Source of the DNA: an uncultured Bacteroidales bacterium
GTDB taxonomy: Bacteria > Bacteroidota > Bacteroidia > Bacteroidales > Paludibacteraceae
Reading direction: 5' to 3'
Length of the DNA stretch: 64,000 bases
Assembly (NCBI GenBank): GCA_900319995.1
Contig: ONQO01000003.1
Coordinates: forward strand, 1-64,000
The position numbers and the translations under genes were made by a program. Below the pieces are notes generated by a model. That model made no database searches and was not told the origin of the DNA. It was given only the letters and a program-made list of their open reading frames with translations. Positions 25,531 to 35,618 of the stretch are shown here, piece by piece (the first letter of the stretch is position 1; every line of letters starts with the position of its first letter).

Positions 25531-26811
25531 TTAACGGGCTTCCTGACGTTGATAGACGCGTACCCAATCAACATACATGATTCGCTCTTGTTCAAAAATT
25601 GAATCGTCTATATGACCGCCCATGTTTCCTCCGATAGCGAGATTATAGATAATGAAGAACGGCTTGTTGAACGGCCAGTAGTCATTATTGTCGATTTGTT
25701 CTTCCCATACTTCCGCATACTGCAGGTCGTCCAGTGTGAAACGAATCACATCCTTTCCGTCCTTCTCCTCCTGCGCCCATTCGATGCCATAGACATGGAA
25801 ATCGGCGGAGAGGGGGTAATCAAACCATTTGGTACTCGACCAGTTATTACCTCGCGTACCGTTTTTCATTACGGTATGCACAGCGAACGAAGCTCGAGAA
25901 TCCATGTTGCCAACATGCTCAATGATATCTATCTCGCCGCAATTAGGCCATCCGCCGCTGTTGCCCATCATCCAGAACGCCGGCCATGTTCCGCCGCCGC
26001 CGGGGAACTTGATACGCGACTCAAACTTGCCATAAGTAAAAGTCTTCTTGTTCTTGCTCATGATGCGCGCGGAGGTATATTCGTTATTCTCATATTGTTC
26101 CTTGCGTGCCTCTATCTCCAACATACCGTTCTGTACACGTATATTCTCCGGACGCGAGGTATAATATTGCTTCTCATTATTGCCCCAGCCGTTTCCGCCG
26201 GTGTTATAACTCCAGGTATTCTCGTCCAGTGCATCGCCGTCAAACTCATCCGACCAGACCAGTTGATATGCGCCCCAGCTATGCGCTACAGCTACCCGTG
26301 CTGTCACGCTCTCCAAATTGGTTGCCAGCGTAATAATTGCATTTCCGGGCCCGACAGCCGTCAAATGACCGTTCTGGTCTATTGTAGCCACCTGAGTATC
26401 CGAACTACTCCACGTCAACTCCAAATCATAAGTATTGCCGTACTTGAAATCGAACGTGTCACCCGGACGAAGAGATACGATAGGAGGGCTGATGCGGAGG
26501 GAGGCTCCGTCGGTGCCAGTGACGAACACATTCGCCGTTGCCGACACTTTGCCCGAAGTAGCGGTAATCTCCGCCTTGCCTATCGCTTTAGCGGTTACCA
26601 CTCCGTAATAAACGGTAGCCACCTCTTCGTTCGAACTCTTCCACTCGATATTCGTCGCCGTGCCCGTAACATCAATAGTCGCCATTTCGCCTACCTTCAT
26701 CTGCAGCGTCACAGGATTAAGATCCAGCGTCACATTGCCCGGTCCCTGCGGGTTCTCGCATGCCCAAAATCCAACTGCGGCGAATAATAACCAATAAATC
26801 CGTATTTTCAT
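25531..26811 (-). CDS. GH16 beta-glucanase lipoprotein with two BIG2-type Ig domains
   Basis: 426 residues, signal LLFAAVGFWAC. Residues about 27-97 and 103-176 are two bacterial Ig-like (BIG2) domains (WKSSNEEVATVYYGVVTAKAIGKA and WSSSDTQVATIDQNGHLTAV). They probably act as spacers lifting the enzyme from the outer membrane. The GH16 domain (about 180-425) contains LVWSDEFDGDALDENTW, NNEKQYYTS, WPAFWMMGN and catalytic GEIDIIEHV (E293, D295, E298), ending MYVDWVRVYQRQ. It is the first enzyme after SusCD and SGBP, the usual place for the surface endo-glucanase that initiates degradation. Confidence 0.93.
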   Translation of the reverse strand: MKIRIYWLLFAAVGFWACENPQGPGNVTLDLNPVTLQMKVGEMATIDVTGTATNIEWKSSNEEVATVYYGVVTAKAIGKAEITATSGKVSATANVFVTGTDGASLRISPPIVSLRPGDTFDFKYGNTYDLELTWSSSDTQVATIDQNGHLTAVGPGNAIITLATNLESVTARVAVAHSWGAYQLVWSDEFDGDALDENTWSYNTGGNGWGNNEKQYYTSRPENIRVQNGMLEIEARKEQYENNEYTSARIMSKNKKTFTYGKFESRIKFPGGGGTWPAFWMMGNSGGWPNCGEIDIIEHVGNMDSRASFAVHTVMKNGTRGNNWSSTKWFDYPLSADFHVYGIEWAQEEKDGKDVIRFTLDDLQYAEVWEEQIDNNDYWPFNKPFFIIYNLAIGGNMGGHIDDSIFEQERIMYVDWVRVYQRQEAR

Positions 26812-26835
26812 TTTTTTCTTTTTTATTTGTGCAAT

Positions 26836-26855
26836 GGGGGAAAGCCAATCCCCCC
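26836..26855 (-). other. GC-rich hairpin after the SGBP gene
   Basis: GGGGG-AAAGCCAATC-CCCCC stem between the surface binding protein and the GH16 gene, without a U-run on the transcribed strand. It is possibly a partial stop or 3'-end stabiliser separating SusCD-SGBP expression from the enzyme genes. Confidence 0.45.
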
Positions 26856-26873
26856 AAAGCTAAAACTTACGTA

Positions 26874-27851
26874 TTATTCTTTCTCGTAGAAATAAACTGC
26901 ATCCAGGTTCAGTTGTGCACCAGAAGTTGCACCAGAACGGAAGCACATCATATTCATTCCCGATTTAACAGTTGCGTTAGCAATTGCGTTTGCGAACTGT
27001 GACATTGGTATATCAAATCCGTACCATGCGCCATCACGGACAAAGTCCCCTATAATTTCACCTTTACCATCAATTTTCTCAGTTCCTATATTGAAAAATA
27101 CAGCATCATCGAAAATTGATAATTGGTGAGTACCATTATTTGTAGCTTTTATTCCTACATGGAAGAAGAATTTATCAGGGTTTTCAATAATTGCGGCCTT
27201 CAGCACGTCTGCGGCTGCAATAGCATCAATATTTGTTATACAGAAGCCACCACCAGACCAAGTTGTACCATTAGCCACTTGTAAAGCAACATAGCCTTCA
27301 TTATTTCCAAAATAGTTAAGTCCTTTACCTTCGCCAGCAACATAAGTTTCTCCTTGAGACCATATGTAAAGGAAATTATCTACATCATTCACGCGGAAAT
27401 CACCCGCCAAAATTGTAGAATTTGCCTCAGCAGTTACGCCATCCAACACTACAGGCCAAATACGTTTAGCCTCGATTTTCTTGGTTCCTTCGCCGCCACC
27501 TTCGCCGCCGGCTTTCTTAACGGCTACGACACAAGTCTTAACCTGACCGCCTTTGGATTTAGCGGTAATGACTGCGCTACCCTCTTTGATAGCTGTTACT
27601 TTGGCACTCTTGCCGTCGTTAGCCGGAGTAACAGTAGCTACTGTCGGATCCGAGCTCTCAAAAGATACCTCGATAGTGGCGGTAATAGTTTCCTCGCCAC
27701 CTACCTCCAGCGAGATAGAAGTCTTGTCCAAAGCCAATGTAGCCTCGGTGTCTTCACCACCACCTTCGGGAGTGTTTTTGCCTTTACATGCATTGAAACC
27801 AACCAATGTCAGCGCTGCCAGCGCTACTGCAAAAATTTTGTTTGTTTTCAT
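26874..27851 (-). CDS. Surface glycan-binding lipoprotein (SusE/F-position), BIG2 domain
   Basis: 325 residues from the ATG at 27851. Signal KIFAVALAALTLVGFNAC has a lipobox. A Gly/Glu-rich linker is followed by one BIG2 Ig-like domain (about 40-112, FESSDPTVATVTPANDGKSAKVTAIKEGSAVITA), a second Gly-rich linker and a C-terminal ~190-residue beta-rich domain with many aromatics (YIWSQGETYVAGEGKGLNYFG, WSGGGFCITN, WYGFDIP), suited to binding glucan. Position directly after susD is that of SGBP-B/SusE-like proteins, which hold polysaccharide at the cell surface. Binding specificity is inferred from the locus. Confidence 0.8.
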   Translation of the reverse strand: MKTNKIFAVALAALTLVGFNACKGKNTPEGGGEDTEATLALDKTSISLEVGGEETITATIEVSFESSDPTVATVTPANDGKSAKVTAIKEGSAVITAKSKGGQVKTCVVAVKKAGGEGGGEGTKKIEAKRIWPVVLDGVTAEANSTILAGDFRVNDVDNFLYIWSQGETYVAGEGKGLNYFGNNEGYVALQVANGTTWSGGGFCITNIDAIAAADVLKAAIIENPDKFFFHVGIKATNNGTHQLSIFDDAVFFNIGTEKIDGKGEIIGDFVRDGAWYGFDIPMSQFANAIANATVKSGMNMMCFRSGATSGAQLNLDAVYFYEKE

Positions 27852-27887
27852 AATTGTTTTGTTTTTAAAAAGGTTAATATTCCTAGT

Positions 27888-27936
27888 TGAACTAGTTGAA
27901 CTAGTTGAGCAATATTCATTATTCATTATTCATTAA
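27888..27936. repeat. Two short tandem repeats at the susD/SGBP junction
   Basis: A 9-bp repeat (CTAGTTGAA, about 27888-27912) is followed by a heptamer repeat TTCATTA (three copies, about 27914-27936). The last heptamer contains the susD stop codon. Confidence 0.85.
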
Positions 27937-29558
27937 TATCCCGGATTTTGATCCATTGGTGTCGGATTGAGTTGCCGCTCTTCCTGCGGGATCGGGAAGA
28001 TCTCATGTTTGCCTGCCACGAACTCTTGGATATGATGCTGCACCTCAGCGCTCTCTTGAGCCTTATATGCATCCATATGTGCTTTCAGGCCGTTGCCTGC
28101 CACGCCTTCCCATCGTACGAGGTCAAACCAGCGGTGGCCTTCCATTGCCAACTCGCAACGACGCTCGTGACGCAATGCTGCATCGTCCGCCGCGGCAATA
28201 GGAGCCAGACCGACACGGTCACGCACCTGATCTATATAGGTCTTCGCCGTTCCTGCATCGCCTACGCCTAAACATGCCTCGGCATACATCAACAGCACGT
28301 CGGCATAACGGATCTGTTTGTTGTTCAGCGGACCGCGGCTGGCATGCAGACTCCATTTGCCGTAACCTCCACCTACATCCTCCGGATCGCGGTACATACC
28401 GTATTTGTTATTTACCATCGTGTTGCCCAGATAATTCTCGTCCGATTGCATCTGATAGGTAGCTACAACATCTGTACTCGGAACCAGAATTGCTACGTCG
28501 CGACGCGGATCACCGGCTTCAAACTCATCATACAGGTTCTTCGTCGGATGGTCGAAACCCCAGCCTCCGCCGATCTCGGAGTTACGGCAACGCATCAGAA
28601 TCTGGGTAAACGAACCAGCGGTAAAACCGAAGCCCTCGCCGTAATCGCCCCATGCCACTTCGGCGTACTGGATCTCAAAGACCGACTCTTTGCCGTTCTC
28701 GCCGGCTACTGTGAAATTATCTTCGTAATTCGGGCACAGCTCATATTCGCCGGAAGTGATGATCGAGTCGCCCCATGCTTTGGCGTCCTTGTAGCAATCG
28801 GCAGCCGCTTTGGTGAGGTTGTATTTCTGCCAGTAAGGAGAAGCCATATAGAGATTGACCTTCATCAGCATCGCTTGCGCGGCACCTTTGGTAGCACGCC
28901 CCATGTCTGCCTCCGCGTATTTGCTCTTCAGCCAGAGATTGGCATTCGCGAACTCCAGATCTTTTAGAATCTGGCTATATACCTCATCTACCGAGGCTCT
29001 CGGCATACCCCAGTCGTCCGACGAACGCAATACTTTCAGCGGCATCGGCACGCCTGCAAAAACACGTACCAGACGGAAATAGTAATAGGCACGCAGATAA
29101 TGAATCTCACCCAGCAGACGATTCTTCATCTCCGGCGTAAAATCTTCATCGATACCGATTTCCATTTTCTCGATATACTCCAGCGCCAAATTGCAACGAC
29201 CGATGCCTTGATATTGCGCGCGGTAGAAATTGAGCAGCAAGGTATTTTGGTCCGTCGTACGCCAGTTCTCGATATCGTATGCGTCAGACATGTCAGTGGT
29301 CGTTCCGCCGCCTTTCAGCGCATCGTCGCTGGCGATATCGCCGATAAACCACTCGCTGAAATAGGTATTATTATACTCCCACATCAGCGGGGTATAGCAA
29401 CCCGTTACATTCTGTACAGCTGCAGCCGTGGACGTATAGAAATCCTCCAGCAGCGTCGTTCCCGGCTCTATCTCCGTCAGGTAGTCCTTGCATCCGTTAA
29501 GGAATAAGGAGCAAGGGATAAGGACGAAGGACAAAATCTTAACTATATTCTTTTTCAT
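27933..29558 (-). CDS. susD-like: SusD-like outer-membrane glycan-binding lipoprotein
   Basis: 541 residues, signal FVLIPCSLFLNGC with a lipobox. The SusD/RagB pattern is complete: CKDYLTEIEPGTTLLEDFYTSTAAAVQNVTGCYTPL at the start, RCNLALEYIEKM and LLGEIHYLRAYYYFRLVRVFAGVPMPL in the TPR-like helices, and YADVLLMYAEACLGVG, DRVGLAPI, RRCELAMEGHRWFDLVRW and PIPQEERQLNP near the end. It forms the lid over the SusC barrel and binds oligosaccharides for import. The start of susC lies upstream in the same operon; the stop codon lies in a heptamer repeat. Confidence 0.96.
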   Translation of the reverse strand: MKKNIVKILSFVLIPCSLFLNGCKDYLTEIEPGTTLLEDFYTSTAAAVQNVTGCYTPLMWEYNNTYFSEWFIGDIASDDALKGGGTTTDMSDAYDIENWRTTDQNTLLLNFYRAQYQGIGRCNLALEYIEKMEIGIDEDFTPEMKNRLLGEIHYLRAYYYFRLVRVFAGVPMPLKVLRSSDDWGMPRASVDEVYSQILKDLEFANANLWLKSKYAEADMGRATKGAAQAMLMKVNLYMASPYWQKYNLTKAAADCYKDAKAWGDSIITSGEYELCPNYEDNFTVAGENGKESVFEIQYAEVAWGDYGEGFGFTAGSFTQILMRCRNSEIGGGWGFDHPTKNLYDEFEAGDPRRDVAILVPSTDVVATYQMQSDENYLGNTMVNNKYGMYRDPEDVGGGYGKWSLHASRGPLNNKQIRYADVLLMYAEACLGVGDAGTAKTYIDQVRDRVGLAPIAAADDAALRHERRCELAMEGHRWFDLVRWEGVAGNGLKAHMDAYKAQESAEVQHHIQEFVAGKHEIFPIPQEERQLNPTPMDQNPGY

Positions 29559-29613
29559 ATTAGTCTTTTTTCTTTTAGTGAAACGGTCTTTATTCTTTTA
29601 GCGAAGCGGTTTT

Positions 29614-32600
29614 TTAGAAACTTGCATTCAAACCAAAAGTAAACGTCCGGCTCTGCGGATAGTTGCCGTAGTCAACACCGCCGCCTACTTCCGGATCGTA
29701 ACCCTTGTAACCGGTAATGGTAAACAGGTTGCTTGCCGTAGCATACAGACGCAGACGGCTGCAGCGGAATTTCTGTGTCCACTTGAGCGGGAAAGTATAA
29801 CCGATCTGAACGTTCTTCAGACGCAGATAAGAGCCGTCCTCGATAAAACGGGTCGAGTTCTCTGTATTGGTCGGCGAACCTAACGGGTTAGGAATAGTAC
29901 CGTTGCGGTTCTCCAGTTCAAACGGGTTGACACCTGCGTTGATCATTGCGTTCTGTACGGCAGGAGTGTAACCCACCCATACATTGTCTTTCATATAGCT
30001 GGCGAGTGCATACCCGCTTCCGTCGCTCTCCAACATCTGGCGCTGCGCATTGTAAATCGAGTTGCCGGCTGCACCCTGGAAGAACAACTGGATATCCACA
30101 CCGTAGAAATCAATACCAAAATTCAGACCGTACGTCACTTTCGGGAACGGATTGCCGATTACCATCTTGTCGTCTTCGTTCAGCCTGCCGTCGCCGTTCA
30201 CGTCTTTATAACGGGCATCACCGGCGTGAACACCGATCGTGCCGGCATCAAAGGTATAGAGTTGCTCTAACGCTTCCTCGTCGGTCTGGTAAATACCTTC
30301 ATATTGGTACCCCCAGAAAGAGTTCAATGTCATTCCCTGGTCGATCTTCGTGCGGTCGCCCCACAGCGGAGAACCGCCGTTCAGCTTCGTCAACTCGTTA
30401 TGTAGGAAGGATACGTTGGCTCCGATACTGTAATGTACGGCGCCTACTTTGTTCTCGTGCCCGAGGGTGATCTCCACACCTTCATTCAAAATATTACCTA
30501 CGTTCTTAACCAACATATAGCGGTTTCCCACATGCGCAGGAGCATTTACGTATAGCAAAGCATCTATCGTGGAGCGGTGGAAATAATCAATCGTACCGCT
30601 TAACTTGCCGTTCCAGAAAGCGAAGTCGATACCGGCATCCCATTGCTGGTTCGTCTCCCATTTGCCGCCTTCGTCCACCAGCGTCAGCACGGCTGCTCCG
30701 CCGGTAGCGTTGCCAGCGTTTTGCTCCGGACCGAACGGATAACCATAGAATACATTAACCGATGAACCCATCGTGTATTGGAAGGCACTCGACGGAACGC
30801 CATCGTTACCCACTTGGCCGAAACCGGCGCGGATCTTGATATTATCCAGCCAGTCCAACTCCAAATCCTTTAGGAAATGCTCTTCGCTCAACCGCCATGC
30901 CAGTGCCAGAGAGGGGAAGAAACCCCACGGTTGCTTCGTGAATTTGGACGAAGCGTCTGCACGGAAGTTGACGGTAATCATATAGCGGCTGTCGTAGTTG
31001 TAGAATGCACGACCGAGGAACGACAGACGCCGCATACGGCTCATTCCGTCTGAAGCGTAGGTCTGGTCTTCCGTGGCACGGCTCAGATACCAGTTGCTCG
31101 GTATCGGATTCAGAATCTGCGCACCCGAACCGCCGATGCTGTAGTAGTTGTATTCCGACCATGTCTGACCCGCCATCACCGAGAAATTATGCTTACCGAT
31201 CTCGCGGGCATAGGTAACGGTCAGTTCCTCTAACAACTGAAGGCCACGGTTGATATTTGCGTCAATATGGTTCTTGTCCGAAGCATTGTAACTGGTATAG
31301 ATGTTCGGATAACCGAAGTTGCGGGCGCGGTTGACCGCGTAATCTGCAGAGATAGAAGGTCTGATGGTCAAGCCCTTCACCGGCGTTATCTCAAAATACA
31401 CATCTCCTACTGCGCGCTCCGTTCGGCTATTCGGCTCGTAGTTATATACCATCTGATAGGGGTTCGTCACATTCTTGAAGTTCGAGCCTGCGGAGTAATA
31501 ACCACTGATATCCTTACCGTTCTTGTTTACCGACCCTTGCGGATAATAAACCGGATCCCATGGTGCCATCGCCAATGCACCGGAGATAATGGATGCTCCG
31601 GCGGACGAACTGTTATTCATCGCAAAGCGTCCATAGGATGATACGATAGAGAAATGCTCGCCGATTTTCAACCATTCGCGAACCTTGAAATCCGAGTTCA
31701 GACGTAGCGTGAAGCGGTTGTAATCGCTACCTACAATCGTTCCCTGCTGGCCGAAATAGGATGCGGACAAAGCATAGTGGCCTCGATCGCCTCCGCCATC
31801 AAACGACAGGTTGTAGTTATGCATGAACGCATTCGGGCGGAACACCTCATCCTGCCAGTCTGTCTCTTGAGCCCCGTAGTCGAAATTGATAGGGAAATAC
31901 TCACTGATTTTTGTGATATCGGCATTGCCCAGCTTGTACATATTCAGCCAGGGGCGAAAACCGTTCTGCTGGTAGTATGCGATCTCTTCCGCTCCGTTAC
32001 GCATAGCGCCGATACGCAATTCAGTCTCTGCGAAATCGCGGCTCTTGAGCACATCCATCTTCTTCCAGCGGTTCTGGAATCCCCAATAGGCATCAAAATT
32101 GATGTTCACTTTTCCTTCCCCGCCGCTTTTGGTGGTAATCAGGATCACACCGTTCGCACCGCGGCTACCGTAGATAGCAGCAGCAGAAGCGTCTTTCAGA
32201 ATCTCCATCGATTTGATATCCGTCGGCGAGAGCCATTTGATATCGCCCGTAATCACACCATCTACTACATACAGCGGTTCATTACCGCCCATAGCCGAAC
32301 CGATACCGCGGATACGGATTGTTGCGCCTTCACCCGGCTGCCCCGAACCGTTTGTTACTGTCACACCTGCTGCACGGCCTTGCAAAGCCTGGTCCAAACC
32401 AGACACCGGAGCTTTCAGCAACTGGTCAGCGTTCACTGAAGCTACCGAACCTGTCAGGTCGCTCTTTTTCATTGTACCGTAACCGATGGCTACTACCTCT
32501 TGCAACTGCACATTGTCCGACACCAGCGTGATACGAAGCGGACCGCTTCCGGTTACCTTCACTTCCTGGGTCTTGTAGCCCATAAAAGATACTTGCAGCA

Positions 32601-32802
32601 CATCACCTGCCTTGGCCTGAAGGGAGAAGTTTCCGTCGAAATCGGTTATCGTACCGGTTGTCGAACCCTTCACCATCACATTGGCGCCAATCACAGGATC
32701 CGGCTCATCCTGAGCCATTACCACACCCGTCACAGTCAAACTCTGCGCCCACATTCCCAGCGCGAGCATAACCATTACGGAGATTGTCAAAATTCGTTTC
32801 AT
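29614..32802 (-). CDS. susC-like: SusC-like TonB-dependent outer-membrane transporter
   Basis: 1062 residues. Signal peptide (ILTISVMVMLALGMWAQ), a carboxypeptidase-regulatory-like domain (about 22-95, VTGVVMAQDEPDPVIGANVMVKG... GNFSLQA), a TonB box region LQEVVAIGYGTMKKSDLTGSV, the plug domain (PLYVVDGV, EILKDASAAAIYGSRGANGVILITTK) and a 22-strand barrel ending in GLNASF with the terminal Phe needed for barrel insertion. It imports beta-glucan oligosaccharides captured by the SusD lid, powered by TonB-ExbBD encoded elsewhere. The first gene after the CBM protein; it starts 108 nt downstream of that gene's stop. Confidence 0.97.
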   Translation of the reverse strand: MKRILTISVMVMLALGMWAQSLTVTGVVMAQDEPDPVIGANVMVKGSTTGTITDFDGNFSLQAKAGDVLQVSFMGYKTQEVKVTGSGPLRITLVSDNVQLQEVVAIGYGTMKKSDLTGSVASVNADQLLKAPVSGLDQALQGRAAGVTVTNGSGQPGEGATIRIRGIGSAMGGNEPLYVVDGVITGDIKWLSPTDIKSMEILKDASAAAIYGSRGANGVILITTKSGGEGKVNINFDAYWGFQNRWKKMDVLKSRDFAETELRIGAMRNGAEEIAYYQQNGFRPWLNMYKLGNADITKISEYFPINFDYGAQETDWQDEVFRPNAFMHNYNLSFDGGGDRGHYALSASYFGQQGTIVGSDYNRFTLRLNSDFKVREWLKIGEHFSIVSSYGRFAMNNSSSAGASIISGALAMAPWDPVYYPQGSVNKNGKDISGYYSAGSNFKNVTNPYQMVYNYEPNSRTERAVGDVYFEITPVKGLTIRPSISADYAVNRARNFGYPNIYTSYNASDKNHIDANINRGLQLLEELTVTYAREIGKHNFSVMAGQTWSEYNYYSIGGSGAQILNPIPSNWYLSRATEDQTYASDGMSRMRRLSFLGRAFYNYDSRYMITVNFRADASSKFTKQPWGFFPSLALAWRLSEEHFLKDLELDWLDNIKIRAGFGQVGNDGVPSSAFQYTMGSSVNVFYGYPFGPEQNAGNATGGAAVLTLVDEGGKWETNQQWDAGIDFAFWNGKLSGTIDYFHRSTIDALLYVNAPAHVGNRYMLVKNVGNILNEGVEITLGHENKVGAVHYSIGANVSFLHNELTKLNGGSPLWGDRTKIDQGMTLNSFWGYQYEGIYQTDEEALEQLYTFDAGTIGVHAGDARYKDVNGDGRLNEDDKMVIGNPFPKVTYGLNFGIDFYGVDIQLFFQGAAGNSIYNAQRQMLESDGSGYALASYMKDNVWVGYTPAVQNAMINAGVNPFELENRNGTIPNPLGSPTNTENSTRFIEDGSYLRLKNVQIGYTFPLKWTQKFRCSRLRLYATASNLFTITGYKGYDPEVGGGVDYGNYPQSRTFTFGLNASF

Positions 32803-32830
32803 TATTAGATTTTGTTTGTTTTAGTTACTT

Positions 32831-32893
32831 TAGTACCCTAGTATCCTAGTACCCTAGTTCTGGAAGGTATGAGCCGAACCAACGGCTCATACC
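32831..32893. repeat. 8-bp tandem repeat and perfect 11-bp hairpin upstream of susC
   Basis: TAGTACCC/TAGTATCC repeats (32831-32858), followed by a perfect stem GGTATGAGCCG (32866-32876) / CGGCTCATACC (32883-32893) with loop AACCAA. No U-run follows on the transcribed (minus) strand, so it is more likely an RNA processing or stability element than a terminator. Confidence 0.75.
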
Positions 32894-32910
32894 CAACATT
32901 TTTTTGCACC

Positions 32911-35436
32911 TTATTCAACGCGTACGCCCGTGATAGTGTAACGTTTTCCGTCACGAATAATAATCAACTGACCATTCTCAATCATCTTAACAGCCTTTGC
33001 GTCTATCACTGTGTTCTCGATAGCCTTGGTGTCGCCATCCTGAACGAAGAGTACGTTCTGAACGAAGCATACACCCTGTAGGTTGTTGCAGTTATAGAAA
33101 CCTATCTGCTCGCAGTTGGTCTTCTCGTTACCGTCGATACCAAGAGAGATATGGTTCCACTCATTAGCCGCGAGGTTGAAGGTGGTAGAAGCCTCACCTA
33201 TGCCGATCACCTGAATATCCAATACGGCGTTCTCTGCCATCGGATAGATATCCAACTCCAGTGCCTTATAAGCGGTAATGTCCATAGCAGGGAATGCCAG
33301 ACCAAAGCAGCTGCCTGCAGTCGTGTTCGGCGTGATACACAGCGCCTCGCGTCCGGCAGCCAGCAGTCCGGCAGAGATAGCCGGTCCGGCGTACCAGTCT
33401 TGAATACCCATCGCAACATCCGTATAGTTATCGGTATAAACGCCCTTCACGTTCGCAGCATCATACGTGGGCAGAGTAGCAGGAGCCGGAGCTGCCATCG
33501 TGTTAGCTGGTACAACTATAGGCTCTGCAGCATTGCCGTTCGCATCAAAAGCGATAACTGAGAATTCATAGGCTGCGTTTGCCTGCAAGCCCAGAACCGT
33601 GATGTGGGTCGTTGCACCCGATGCCCCTCCACCTGCAGCTACTTCCTGCTCACCGTCCAGCACGCGGTAGTTAACTACACCGCTGTTATCCTCTGCTGAA
33701 ACAGCCAAGGTAACCGAGAAATAACCGGAACCTGCAACAGAAGCCTGTACGTTCATTGGAGCATCGTCATCAACAATCGGTTCAGTGCGATAGAAGAACA
33801 GGTTGCCTAACCAGATCGTCAGGTTAGCTGCATTATCAATCTTGAACTGGAAGATACTTGCCATGTTCAGCCCCGCATAATCCGTAGCCAGATCCAGATC
33901 TATGCTATTCCATTGACCGCCAGTCAGGCTGATAACCTTACCATGCTTATCATCAGTATCCAGACCGGCACCGCCGTAGATAGGTACCAAACGAAGTGTT
34001 GCATCGTCAGCGATCCAGATATCTGCGTGCAGTTTCTCCATCAGCAGACAGTTCAGCGCAAAGCCGTCCAAACCGAAGTAACCGCCGTTTGCCAACGCGA
34101 ACTTCTTACCATACTCGGTTTCCGAATATGCCGTACCACTACCCCAGTCTTGGAAGTTGCAGTTTGCGTTATAGGTCGGGCTATAGATAGCCTTTACCTG
34201 TGCTGCAGGCCATGTCGGAGCGTCACATGTCGTTTGAGGCTCTGGCACAAAGGCATTCGTTGTAACGGATACCGCTTTCGACAATTCTGACTCTTTACCA
34301 ACTGCATCAATAGCGTAAACCAGGAAATAGTATGCGGTGTTTGCTGCCAGACCGGTTACTGTAATCTTACCGTTTTCCGGAGTAAAATAGGCATCAAAAC
34401 TTTGGGCCATATCTACTACATGGTATTTCACTATTTCGTTGTCGTCCGTTGCCTCTACGGCAATCACAGCGCTGTTATACGTCTGGTTGACCAAGGTCGC
34501 GCTCACCATGACAGGTTTCTCGGTGTCCGAAGCAGGAACCCATGCCTCGCCATATACGCGGAACTCGAAAATCTTCATTCCCCATTGTGTCGCGGCTTTC
34601 GTGCTCCAGAAACGGACATAGCGCACTTTCGTGTTGTTCGCCAAATCCGTCAGCTCGTCCGTACGACCATTCACACCGGGATTGCCCACGAAATTGAAGC
34701 CCTGTGCCCAATTGGTATTGTCCTCCGAGAAATCAATATGGTAATCCTGCGCGCACGCGCCCTCGAAGACTACATCTACTTTTTCTACATCGTACAAACC
34801 GCCGAGATCGACCACAAACCACGCATCGTACGTACGATCCTCGTCTGTATCCGGGGTTCCGTTGGTAGGCGAACCCTGCCACTCTGTTCCGGCATCGCCG
34901 TCCAACACGCGGTTGACATCGTTATAACCGGTCGAAGAAGCAGCTATTGTCAGTCCCGTAATCTGCGTATAAGTCTTCGGGGCCTCGCTCAGATAATACA
35001 CCTCAAACTCCCAGAACGACTGCCCATATACGGTTGCACGCTCAATACCCTGATACTTGATGTACTGAGCCGTAACAGGCGTTTCCAAATAAATCTTCTG
35101 CCAATTGGCATGATCAAGACCAGTCTCGGTATAAATGGCAGTGAAGTTCTCGCCATCGGCAGAAGCTAAGAGTTTGAACTGCTTGGCAAAAGCGCCCTCC
35201 CAATTGATTTTGATATAATTGAACGTACGGCTCTGACCCAAATCGAGCAGAAACCACTCGGCGTCTGCAAACTCACTCTCCCAACGAGTGCCTTGATTGC
35301 CATCAATGGCGTTTTCGGCTGTACCGGAGGATGCCGTTGCACTTGCTCCTTGAGAAGCCAACGCAAAGTTTACATCCTCTGCAAAACTCATGATACTGGC
35401 GCTAATGAAAGCGACTAAAAAGAAAATCTTTCTCAT
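32911..35436 (-). CDS. Secreted multi-domain carbohydrate-binding protein (CBM32-like, FnIII)
   Basis: 841 residues, signal peptide MRKIFFLVAFISASIMSFA. Two F5/8-type C (CBM32-like) domains (about 20-150, NFALASQGASATASSGTAENAIDGNQGTRWES; and 155-300, ending KIFEFRVYGEAW) are followed by FnIII domain 1 (about 305-395). A beta-sandwich module follows (about 400-550, WPAAQVKAIYSPTYNANCNFQDWGSG), then FnIII 2 and a second similar module (about 660-800). The C-terminus is the shared tail (IENGQLIIIRDGKRYTITGVRV). No catalytic motif is seen; it probably binds glucan at the surface or outside the cell. First gene of the susC transcription unit, with its own promoter at 35502-35533. Confidence 0.82.
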   Translation of the reverse strand: MRKIFFLVAFISASIMSFAEDVNFALASQGASATASSGTAENAIDGNQGTRWESEFADAEWFLLDLGQSRTFNYIKINWEGAFAKQFKLLASADGENFTAIYTETGLDHANWQKIYLETPVTAQYIKYQGIERATVYGQSFWEFEVYYLSEAPKTYTQITGLTIAASSTGYNDVNRVLDGDAGTEWQGSPTNGTPDTDEDRTYDAWFVVDLGGLYDVEKVDVVFEGACAQDYHIDFSEDNTNWAQGFNFVGNPGVNGRTDELTDLANNTKVRYVRFWSTKAATQWGMKIFEFRVYGEAWVPASDTEKPVMVSATLVNQTYNSAVIAVEATDDNEIVKYHVVDMAQSFDAYFTPENGKITVTGLAANTAYYFLVYAIDAVGKESELSKAVSVTTNAFVPEPQTTCDAPTWPAAQVKAIYSPTYNANCNFQDWGSGTAYSETEYGKKFALANGGYFGLDGFALNCLLMEKLHADIWIADDATLRLVPIYGGAGLDTDDKHGKVISLTGGQWNSIDLDLATDYAGLNMASIFQFKIDNAANLTIWLGNLFFYRTEPIVDDDAPMNVQASVAGSGYFSVTLAVSAEDNSGVVNYRVLDGEQEVAAGGGASGATTHITVLGLQANAAYEFSVIAFDANGNAAEPIVVPANTMAAPAPATLPTYDAANVKGVYTDNYTDVAMGIQDWYAGPAISAGLLAAGREALCITPNTTAGSCFGLAFPAMDITAYKALELDIYPMAENAVLDIQVIGIGEASTTFNLAANEWNHISLGIDGNEKTNCEQIGFYNCNNLQGVCFVQNVLFVQDGDTKAIENTVIDAKAVKMIENGQLIIIRDGKRYTITGVRVE

Positions 35437-35501
35437 GATAATGAATTTTTAGTTAAACGATATTGTTGATTAGTTGTTGCATTAACTTTGTTAATCGACT
35501 G

Positions 35502-35533
35502 CAAAATTACTGCTTTTTTTTGATATACGCAAG
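35502..35533 (-). promoter_or_regulatory. Promoter of the main PUL transcription unit
   Basis: -7 TAATTTTG (35502-35509) and -33 CTTG (35530-35533) on the minus strand, 20 nt apart, 65 nt upstream of the start codon at 35436. Confidence 0.7.
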
Positions 35534-35545
35534 AGTAAAGTCACG

Positions 35546-35565
35546 TTCTATGGCATAAAAGTACG
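35546..35565 (-). promoter_or_regulatory. Putative PUL operator, block 1 (copy A)
   Basis: TTCTATGGCATAAAAGTACG, 12 nt upstream of the -33 element. It matches 19 of 20 positions at 42794-42813, which lies the same 12 nt upstream of the other PUL promoter. Confidence 0.7.
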
Positions 35566-35618
35566 AAAAGTATATATTATTTTACTGATATTCAATTATT
35601 TGACACAGAAAAGGACGC

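Noticed and set aside
32866..32893. Terminator between the CBM protein gene and susC
   Set aside because: The stem is perfect, but on the transcribed minus strand no U-run follows, and susC has no separate promoter that I can see.
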